Assembly: GCA_013002105.1 (NCBI GenBank)
Contig: JABDKS010000611.1
Coordinates: forward strand, 1-6,067
Length of the DNA stretch: 6,067 nt
Reading direction: 5' to 3'
DNA from: Pirellulaceae bacterium
Lineage (GTDB): Bacteria; Planctomycetota; Planctomycetia; Pirellulales; Pirellulaceae
Part shown: positions 1-5,417 of the stretch, one piece after another
Numbering within the stretch: the stretch's first letter is position 1
How the letters are laid out: the number at the start of each line of letters is the position of its first letter
Translations under genes and position numbers: made by a program
Notes under the pieces: model-generated
What the model saw: only the letters and a program-made list of their open reading frames with translations
Databases searched by the model: none
What the model was told of the DNA's origin: nothing

Positions 1-849
1 CGCAAAGCCTCGATTCCCGACGGCTTGCCACCCGACGAGATGGACCTGACCAAAGCGATGGAGTTGCTGGCTCAGAGCGAAGTCGAAGACGAGCCGCTGG
101 GGATCCACCCTGAGACGGGCAAGCCGATCTTCGTGAAAGTCGGCCGCTTCGGACCCTACATCCAATTGGGTGAACCGGACGACGAAGAAAAACGCAATCA
201 GGGGCTACTCAAAGGCATGGAGGTCGAAGACCTGACGCTGGAGATGGCCTGCAAGCTGCTGACCCTGCCACGCACGTTGGGCGATTTTCCCGACAACGGC
301 CAGCCGATCCAAGCGTTCGATGGTCGCTACGGCCCATACATCAAATGCGAAAAGGATACGAGATCGCTGCCGGCGGGCGTTTCACCACTGGAAGTCACGC
401 TGGACGAAGCCATCACATTGCTACGTCAGCCCAAGACACGCGGACGGGGAACGCCCAAAGAACCCCTGAGGGTTTACGAAAAAAAGTCGCCGATTACGGA
501 GAACGAAGTTAAAATCCTGGACGGGCGATTCGGACCCTACGTCACCGACGGCGAAACCAACGCCTCGTTGCGAAAAGGAATGGACGCCAAAGAGATGACG
601 TTCGAGGCCGCAATTGACCTGCTGGCCGAACGGGCCGCCAAAGGTCCGAGTAAGAAGAAGAAAAAGAAGAAGAAGGCAGCCAAGAAGAAACCGGCAAAGA
701 AAAAAACCGCAAAGAAGAAGGCAGCCAAAAAGAAGCCGGCCAAAAAGAAAGCGGCACCCAAGAAAAAGGCTGCAAAGAAAACGGCAACCAAAAAAGCTGC
801 ACCAAAGAAGGCAGCACCGAAGAAGTCCGACAAGAATGATGAATCATAA
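1..849 (+). CDS. topA: DNA topoisomerase I, C-terminal part (5' end outside window)
   Basis: This is the C-terminal 282 residues of a type IA topoisomerase, which relaxes negative supercoils through a transient single-strand break. The frame is open from base 1, so the gene begins upstream; the catalytic Toprim domain and active-site tyrosine are not in the window. What is visible is a series of topoisomerase C-terminal repeats, each with a Gly-Arg-aromatic-Gly-Pro-Tyr core: GRFGPYIQLG (about residues 48-57 of the visible part), GRYGPYIKCE (108-117) and GRFGPYVTDG (175-184). Each is followed by a short helix of the type 'TLDEAITLL'. This repeat pattern is characteristic of bacterial TopA proteins that carry these repeats instead of, or in addition to, zinc fingers. 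From about residue 218 the protein becomes a Lys/Ala/Pro tail that runs almost to the TAA stop. No alternative identity seems likely. An internal TTG at base 25 is not a real start. Confidence 0.93.
   Translation, partial: RKASIPDGLPPDEMDLTKAMELLAQSEVEDEPLGIHPETGKPIFVKVGRFGPYIQLGEPDDEEKRNQGLLKGMEVEDLTLEMACKLLTLPRTLGDFPDNGQPIQAFDGRYGPYIKCEKDTRSLPAGVSPLEVTLDEAITLLRQPKTRGRGTPKEPLRVYEKKSPITENEVKILDGRFGPYVTDGETNASLRKGMDAKEMTFEAAIDLLAERAAKGPSKKKKKKKKAAKKKPAKKKTAKKKAAKKKPAKKKAAPKKKAAKKTATKKAAPKKAAPKKSDKNDES
652..834 (+). other. Lysine-rich, histone-H1-like tail of TopA (low-complexity purine-rich tract)
   Basis: About 61 codons at the end of topA encode mostly Lys with Ala, Pro and Thr. They begin with eight consecutive lysines and continue as irregular AKKK, PAKKK and APKK units, then end in a short acidic/polar cap (NDES). 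The coding strand is a nearly unbroken A/G-rich run, so it could vary in length by slippage. Similar basic tails occur on H1-like and HU-like proteins. In actinobacterial topoisomerase I, basic tails are known to help DNA binding and processivity. A non-specific DNA-binding role here is inferred from composition alone. Confidence 0.85.
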
Positions 850-921
850 AAACGGTCTTCTGCCCAACACCCAATCACTATCCACACCAACCCTAAATCG
901 ATCGGAAGCCTTTCCCGGACT

Positions 922-941
922 GCGTACCATCGCTGGTGCGT
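922..941 (+). other. Possible hairpin between topA and the small basic gene
   Basis: Bases 922-929 can pair with 934-941 around a TCGC loop. This gives an eight-pair stem that includes two G-U pairs in the RNA. No T-run follows, so it is not a standard terminator. It lies 46 bases before the start codon at 988 and could be a leader structure or chance. The rest of the 850-987 gap shows no recognisable promoter. Confidence 0.25.
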
Positions 942-977
942 CGACGAGGATGACGACCGAACATAACTACCTCTCCT

Positions 978-981
978 GGAG
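978..981 (+). promoter_or_regulatory. Ribosome binding site (GGAG) of the small basic gene
   Basis: GGAG ends six bases before the ATG at 988, at good Shine-Dalgarno spacing. It is the clearest such site in the window and is the main evidence that the very short downstream frame is a real gene. Confidence 0.7.
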
Positions 982-987
982 AAACTG

Positions 988-1164
988 ATGGCTGGAATCG
1001 AACGCGTCCGTGAAATCCGACGCTTGAGAACTCGTCGCAAAAACACCGCCAAGCTGGTCGCCCGAGTCAAAGCGGGAACGATGGACAAGAGCGAAGCGAT
1101 CCGCAAGCTTCGTAAATTGACCCCCGGTGCCGACGTGATCATCGCCCGCGAAGGTTGGGCATAA
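988..1164 (+). CDS. Small basic protein, probable DUF6800 family (58 aa)
   Basis: This is a 58-residue frame starting at ATG 988 with a well-placed GGAG and ending with TAA. The protein begins MAGIERVREIRRLRTRRK and ends GADVIIAREGWA. It is strongly basic in its first half (an Arg/Lys-rich predicted helix), has a Lys/Ala helix in the middle (about residues 21-44), and closes with a hydrophobic 'LTPGADVII' segment. I recall this layout from a small family of unknown function found in planctomycetes (DUF6800). That assignment rests on memory of the pattern, not on a search. It has no signal peptide or membrane segment, so it is probably cytoplasmic. The basic helix could bind nucleic acid or a ribosome-like partner, but nothing in the sequence proves this. 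It lies 138 bases downstream of topA on the same strand and may be cotranscribed or have its own promoter. Confidence 0.72.
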   Translation: MAGIERVREIRRLRTRRKNTAKLVARVKAGTMDKSEAIRKLRKLTPGADVIIAREGWA

Positions 1165-1332
1165 CGGAACGCTCTGACGTGGTCACCGCCAACGGGTGTG
1201 GCACGCGTGGCGCCGCTCGATCGCGAGTGCGACGATCCAGATCGGTGTGTTAACCGCGGTGCGAACCCAATGGCGACATTCTGATTTTTTTGCCCAACCC
1301 GCCGAACTCTACGCCCGAGACCGGCGTACCAG

Positions 1333-1364
1333 GAGCTTGAGATTCGCTGAGCTTGAGATTCGCT
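1333..1364. repeat. Perfect 16-bp tandem duplication
   Basis: The unit GAGCTTGAGATTCGCT occurs twice, back to back (1333-1348 and 1349-1364), with no mismatch. It sits directly before the CCCC-GCT-GGGG hairpin. Perfect identity suggests a recent slippage or duplication event in non-coding DNA, or a double binding site. The sequence does not decide between these. Confidence 0.9.
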
Positions 1365-1382
1365 CCCCGCTGGGGCATTTTT
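1365..1382 (+). terminator. Possible weak intrinsic terminator
   Basis: CCCC (1365-1368) and GGGG (1372-1375) form a four-pair GC stem with a GCT loop, followed by CA and five T. The shape fits a small rho-independent terminator for transcription from topA and/or the small basic gene. The stem is short and lies about 200 bases after the nearest stop codon, so the call is tentative. Confidence 0.35.
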
Positions 1383-1419
1383 AGGCTGCTTGTAGGCCAG
1401 GAATATTAAAAATGCTCAA

Positions 1420-1464
1420 CAAGTCGGCCGTCAGAGAGTCGGTCGCCAGCAAGTCGGTCGTCAG
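1420..1464. repeat. Three-copy 15-bp imperfect tandem repeat
   Basis: Three contiguous 15-bp units lie at 1420-1434, 1435-1449 and 1450-1464, with consensus CAAGTCGGYCGYCAG. The first and third differ at one position; the middle copy has a few substitutions. In one + frame each unit reads roughly Q-V-G-R-Q, but that frame has no start codon and is closed by stops on both sides, so it is probably not coding. It could be a small tandem-repeat expansion or a set of protein binding sites upstream of the ABC operon. Confidence 0.75.
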
Positions 1465-1594
1465 TGGGAATCACAGCGAACCCCCTCGGTGGTCACCTCG
1501 ATCGATCCCACGCAGTAATCACCGTCGAATTTCCAAGCCGTTGACGACACCGCCCTTTTTGCTCCCAAGATAGTTTCCCAGAGTCCAAGTGCTC

Positions 1595-2371
1595 ATGAGT
1601 GATAACCAACCTGACTCGGCCAGTACGACCGCCCAAGACACGCGACGCCCGATGATCGAAGCGGTCGGGTTGAGCAAGTTCTATGGTCCCTTTGCCGCTG
1701 CCCGCGACGTGACGTTCTCCGTTCGCGAAGGTGAATTGGTCGCGTTCTTAGGTCCCAATGGGGCCGGCAAGAGCACGACCATGAAAATGCTGACCGGCTA
1801 CATCGCGCCGAGCGAGGGGCATGCAAAGATCGCCGGATTCAACATGATGGAGAATCGGATCGAAGGCAGCCGCCACCTCGGATACCTTCCCGAAAACGGC
1901 CCGCTCTATCCTGAGATGACCCCGTCAGGCATGTTGAACTTCTTTGCCGACGCACGCGGTCTGACAGCAGCCAAAAAGAAAGACCGCATCGATGCGGTCA
2001 TCGAAATTTGCGATCTCTCATCAGTCGTCTACAAACCGATCAGTAAATTGTCCAAAGGTTTCAAACAACGCGTTGGGATGAGCCAGGCACTCCTGCACGA
2101 ACCGGACGTTTTGATCATGGACGAACCGACCGCTGGCTTGGATCCCAACCAAGTTCGTGGTGTCCGCAAAACGATGCGTAAATTAAGCGAAACGAAAACG
2201 ATTCTGCTCAGCACGCACATTCTGCAAGAAGTCGAAGCGATGGCCAGCCGCGTTGTGATGATCAACGAAGGTCGGTTGGTCTACGACGGCGACGTACCGG
2301 GATTGCGTGAACACGGCAAAGAAAACTTGGACGATGCGTTCCACACTTTGACCCACGGCGCCCACATCTAG
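1595..2371 (+). CDS. ABC transporter ATP-binding protein, GldA/CcmA-like
   Basis: This 258-residue cytoplasmic ATPase would drive an ABC-2-type transporter. All expected nucleotide-binding motifs are present: Walker A GPNGAGKST (residues 53-61), a Q-loop region reading GYLPEN (96-101) with Glu where many ABC proteins have Gln, signature LSKGFKQR (152-159), Walker B VLIMDEP (172-178), D-loop AGLDP (180-184) and switch histidine STH (206-208). The LPEN and LSKGFKQR forms are typical of the GldA/CcmA subgroup (COG1131), so they do not suggest loss of activity. Length is slightly short of the 300-residue members that carry a longer C-terminal extension. ATG at 1595 is preferred; a GTG two codons upstream (1589) is also possible, and neither has a good Shine-Dalgarno site. 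The next gene encodes the matching permease and auxiliary domain, so the pair should form one complex, with the ATPase as a dimer. The transported substrate is unknown. Confidence 0.92.
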   Translation: MSDNQPDSASTTAQDTRRPMIEAVGLSKFYGPFAAARDVTFSVREGELVAFLGPNGAGKSTTMKMLTGYIAPSEGHAKIAGFNMMENRIEGSRHLGYLPENGPLYPEMTPSGMLNFFADARGLTAAKKKDRIDAVIEICDLSSVVYKPISKLSKGFKQRVGMSQALLHEPDVLIMDEPTAGLDPNQVRGVRKTMRKLSETKTILLSTHILQEVEAMASRVVMINEGRLVYDGDVPGLREHGKENLDDAFHTLTHGAHI

Positions 2372-2482
2372 TCGCCCGTTCGTCAAACACGACAAACATC
2401 CTTTCAAAACAGATGGCTGGAATTTAGCCGCCCATCAAAAGCTTTCGGCACTCGAACCACTTTTTTCAAAAAAACTATCACC
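2372..2482 (+). other. Spacer between ATPase and permease fusion genes, open in frame
   Basis: The 111-base gap has no clear terminator or Shine-Dalgarno site. It contains a T6-C-A7 stretch just before the start (2461-2474). The TAG of the ATPase gene and the ATG at 2483 are in the same frame, and all 37 intervening codons are sense codons. Readthrough would therefore join the two proteins. This can easily occur by chance over so short a distance. Confidence 0.5.
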
Positions 2483-5389
2483 ATGACGCTAAACAACGTC
2501 GTCTTCGCTCTGCTGAACTTGTTGATCTTGGACGCCATTTTCTTGTGCGTTCTGTTAGCCATCATCGCCGTCCTGGCGGGAACCAAACGTGCGGCCTTTG
2601 CAGTGATGAAACGCAATTTCTTTGCGTATTTCAGCAATCCAACCGGTTACGTTTTTCTCTGCATCTTTGTCTTCCTGACCTCGCTGGCGGCGTTTTGGCC
2701 CTACGAGTTTTTTAATCAAAACCTGGCCACGCTGGACCAGCTGAATTACTGGTATCCGTGGATCATGCTGGTGTTCATTCCAGCGATCACGATGAGTATC
2801 TGGGCCGAAGAAAAACGGCAGGGAACCGACGAGTTGTTGCTGACACTGCCGGCCGATGACTTTGACATCGTGATCGGCAAATACATGGCCGCTGCAGCAA
2901 TTTTCACATCGTCGCTGCTGTTCAGCCAGCTGAGCACCTTTGTGACCTTGGCGATTTTGACCGAAGGCGGATTGGACACCGGACTGATCTTTACGACCTA
3001 TCTGGGTTACTGGTTTGTCGGACTGACTATGATCGCGATCGGTATGGTCGCATCGTTCTTGACCGGCAACCTGACGGTCGGTTTCATCCTGGGTGCCCTG
3101 TTCAACGCACCGTTGGCATTTGCTTCTCTAGCCGACTCGTTCATTCCCGAACGCGAGATCATCGGAATCAACTTTGCAAAATTGGTCCAGGAAAGCGGCA
3201 TCGCACGCACCTTTGACGACTTCGGCCGCGGAGTGATCAGCATTTCGTCGGTCACGTATTTTTTGCTGGTGACCTCGGTCGCTTTGTACGCCTGCATGGT
3301 TCTGATCGGGCGTCGACACTGGACGGGCGGCAAAGACGGACACACGATGGCATGGCACTACCTCGCACGGATCATCGCGTTGGTGATTATCACCGGCGGT
3401 GCGGTTACGATTTTTCGGAACTGGGATTTTGTCCGTCGTGACATGACCGAGGGCAAAGTCAGCTCGCTGGCCGACGCAACCGTACGGATGATCGAAACGC
3501 TGGAATCCGATCGACCGATTGTGATCGACGCGTTCATCAGCGCCGAAGTCCCCGAGCAGTACGCGCGCACGCGATACGAACTGGTCAATTTGCTGAAAGA
3601 ATTCCGTAGTAAGGCATCCAGCAAAGGCCGCGCGATCGAAGTCAACTTGCACGACAACATCGAACTATTCAGCGAAGAAGCCGCGTTGGCATCCGAACGA
3701 TTCGGCATTCAACCTGTCACCCGAATGGTCCGCGAACAAGGTTCTTTTCAACAAAAAGAATTGATACTCGGAGCCGCTTTCCGTGCCGGACTGGAGAAAG
3801 TCACCGTGCCGATATTTGAGTACGGCATTCCGGTCGAATACGAACTCGTCCGATCGATCAATACGGTTGCTCGCGGTGAACGAAAACGTATCGGAATTGT
3901 TGCCACCGACGCCCGCTTGATGGGCGGCACCGTGATGCAAGGGATGTCGTTCCAGCAGATCGAAAAACATCCGATCGTGGACGAACTGGCCAAACAATAC
4001 GAAGTCGAACAGGTGGATTTGACGTCGCCGGTTACCCCCGGCGTCTACCACGCCTTGGTTGCCTCACAACCCTCGTCGCTTGCACCGCCGCAATTCGATC
4101 GATTACTCGAAGCGGTCAAGGCAGGCGTCCCTGTCGCGATCTTCGAAGACCCACTGCCATTCGCGCGGCAAGATATCCCCGGCACCGGTGCCCCCAAACA
4201 ACAACAAGGCGGCATGTTCGGTGGCGGTGGCGGCCCGCAACCCAAGGGCGATATCCGTCAATTGTGGGAGATCCTGGAACTCAGTTCGCCAGGACGTCCC
4301 GGCATGCAGGGCTATTACGATCCCGATCTGATCTGGCAGGACTACAACCCGTACCCGAATTTGGACATGAACGTCGATCCAATGTGGGTGTTCATCGACG
4401 AAAACGCGCCCGGTGTGAAAGCCGACGAAGCCGTCAGCAACGAAAACGAGATCACATCGGGGCTGTCGCAAGTCCTGGGCTTGTACGTCGGTGCCATCGA
4501 AGCGAAGAAGGAAGCGACGCTCAAGCACACGCCGCTGCTGACCACTGGCGAAATGAGCGGCACGATCCCGATGAGCAAATTGCGGAACGTGCTGATGGGT
4601 CAAGCCGATTTGATGTCGCAAATCGACGGACTGCAACCGCGACAGTCGATCGCGATGGCAATCGAAGGCGAACCGCAAACGGTCGCCGCCGGTGAAGACG
4701 AAGAGGGCAAGGCAAAGACGCTGTCCAAACCCGGCATCAAGGTGGCCTATGTCGCGGACACCGATTTTATGCTGCCCGTCTTTTTGCAAATCCGAGCCGA
4801 TCCCGATCAAGCCGCCGATATGCGATTTCAGTTCCAGAACGTCACATTCCTGCTGAACACGATCGACTGGTTGACCGGCGAGAACGAATTCATCGAAGTC
4901 CGAAAGCATGAACCGCATTTCGAGAGCTTGCGAATGATCGATGCCGTCAAGGAAGAAGCCAGTAGCGCGGTGCGTCGTCGAACCAAGAAATTCAAGGACG
5001 ACTATGACGAAGTGATTCGCGAAGCCCAGGAAGACATGGAGCAGTCGTTGCAATCATTGCGCGAAGAACTGGAAGATCTGCAAAAGGGCAGCCAGAACGG
5101 CGAAGTGCCGCAGAATTTGATCCGCGCAAAAATGATTGAGTTCCAAACGATTTCCGAACGTCGCCAACGAATGCTGGAGGTCAAACAGGCCAAGGCAGAG
5201 ATGGAACGCGAGCGAAACGTCAAGAACATCCAACGCGAAGCGGATCAGGAAGTGACCGCGATTCAGAACAAGGTCAAGGGATTTGCCGTGGCATTGCCAT
5301 GCATCCCGCCATTGATCGTCGGCGTGATTGTGTTTGCATCACGACGATTGCGTGAACGAGAAAACATCAGCAAGGCCCGCTTGAAATAA
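2483..5389 (+). CDS. GldF-GldG-like fusion: ABC-2 permease joined to extracytoplasmic auxiliary domain
   Basis: This 968-residue membrane protein combines two parts that are separate in Bacteroidetes. Residues 1-33 form an extra N-terminal hydrophobic helix. Residues 40-278 are a GldF-like ABC-2 permease: it opens with KRNFFAYFSNPTGYVFL, and predicted helices lie near 55-73, 90-107, 134-160, 168-192, 196-218 and 252-275, with the family-like loop WAEEKRQGTDELLLTLP (107-123). From Met289 a new anchor helix (about 293-311) leads into a GldG-like domain beginning with the 'DMTEGKVSSLADAT' pattern (320-333), the hallmark start of the ABC_transp_aux family. The domain runs to about residue 810 and contains a Gly/Gln-rich insert (566-590). 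A charged coiled-coil region (about 820-930) and a final helix (932-953) close the protein. It would pair with the upstream ATPase. The auxiliary domain should lie outside the cytoplasmic membrane. Its ligand or cargo is unknown. ATG 2483 has no in-frame ATG, GTG or TTG upstream before the ATPase stop. Confidence 0.88.
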   Translation: MTLNNVVFALLNLLILDAIFLCVLLAIIAVLAGTKRAAFAVMKRNFFAYFSNPTGYVFLCIFVFLTSLAAFWPYEFFNQNLATLDQLNYWYPWIMLVFIPAITMSIWAEEKRQGTDELLLTLPADDFDIVIGKYMAAAAIFTSSLLFSQLSTFVTLAILTEGGLDTGLIFTTYLGYWFVGLTMIAIGMVASFLTGNLTVGFILGALFNAPLAFASLADSFIPEREIIGINFAKLVQESGIARTFDDFGRGVISISSVTYFLLVTSVALYACMVLIGRRHWTGGKDGHTMAWHYLARIIALVIITGGAVTIFRNWDFVRRDMTEGKVSSLADATVRMIETLESDRPIVIDAFISAEVPEQYARTRYELVNLLKEFRSKASSKGRAIEVNLHDNIELFSEEAALASERFGIQPVTRMVREQGSFQQKELILGAAFRAGLEKVTVPIFEYGIPVEYELVRSINTVARGERKRIGIVATDARLMGGTVMQGMSFQQIEKHPIVDELAKQYEVEQVDLTSPVTPGVYHALVASQPSSLAPPQFDRLLEAVKAGVPVAIFEDPLPFARQDIPGTGAPKQQQGGMFGGGGGPQPKGDIRQLWEILELSSPGRPGMQGYYDPDLIWQDYNPYPNLDMNVDPMWVFIDENAPGVKADEAVSNENEITSGLSQVLGLYVGAIEAKKEATLKHTPLLTTGEMSGTIPMSKLRNVLMGQADLMSQIDGLQPRQSIAMAIEGEPQTVAAGEDEEGKAKTLSKPGIKVAYVADTDFMLPVFLQIRADPDQAADMRFQFQNVTFLLNTIDWLTGENEFIEVRKHEPHFESLRMIDAVKEEASSAVRRRTKKFKDDYDEVIREAQEDMEQSLQSLREELEDLQKGSQNGEVPQNLIRAKMIEFQTISERRQRMLEVKQAKAEMERERNVKNIQREADQEVTAIQNKVKGFAVALPCIPPLIVGVIVFASRRLRERENISKARLK

Positions 5390-5405
5390 GCACGTCGAAA
5401 CGAAC

Positions 5406-5410
5406 GAGAG
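5406..5410 (+). promoter_or_regulatory. Probable ribosome binding site supporting a GTG start
   Basis: GAGAG ends seven bases before GTG 5418. It is a moderate match to a Shine-Dalgarno site and supports GTG as the start of the DUF4340 gene, which has no nearby ATG in frame. Confidence 0.45.
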
Positions 5411-5417
5411 AAATCTG

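Larger units (their letters stand above)
1165..1594. other. Gene-free stretch between the small basic gene and the ABC operon
   Basis: No credible gene is seen on either strand. A 62-codon GTG-started frame at 1196-1384 has no ribosome binding site or recognisable protein character, and it ends across a tandem repeat. The stretch contains an isolated T7 run near 1285, a 16-bp tandem duplication, a small GC hairpin with a T-run, and a three-copy 15-bp repeat. The promoter of the downstream ABC operon should lie here. A TTGACG at 1541-1546 resembles a -35 box, but no acceptable -10 box follows at normal spacing. Confidence 0.6.

Noticed and set aside
614..988. Arg-rich + strand frame overlapping the end of topA
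   Set aside because: It is the lysine-codon tract of topA read one base out of frame, with no independent start signal.
537..1142. Long antisense open frame (about 200 codons) rich in Phe across the topA tail and the small basic gene
   Set aside because: The Phe-rich stretch is the complement of the lysine codons of topA. It has no recognisable domain and covers two better-supported + strand genes.
1202..1214. Adjacent palindromes CACGCGTG and GGCGCC after the small basic gene
   Set aside because: Short GC palindromes are expected by chance in this composition, and no T-run or repeat of the sites supports a terminator or operator.
1196..1384. 62-codon GTG-started frame in the spacer
   Set aside because: It has no Shine-Dalgarno site and no recognisable character, and its last part is formed by the 16-bp tandem repeat and the hairpin.
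1541..1574. Possible promoter with TTGACG as -35 box
   Set aside because: No acceptable -10 hexamer lies 16-18 bases downstream; the nearest A/T-rich match is too far and too weak.
1883..1900. Glu in place of the Q-loop Gln of the ABC ATPase
   Set aside because: The LPEN form is common in the GldA/CcmA subgroup, so it is not a sign of an inactive or unusual enzyme.
4103..5053. 316-codon antisense open frame inside the GldF-GldG fusion gene
   Set aside because: It is a by-product of codon bias in the sense gene. The protein is His/Arg/Asp-rich with no family resemblance, and the sense frame has clear domains.
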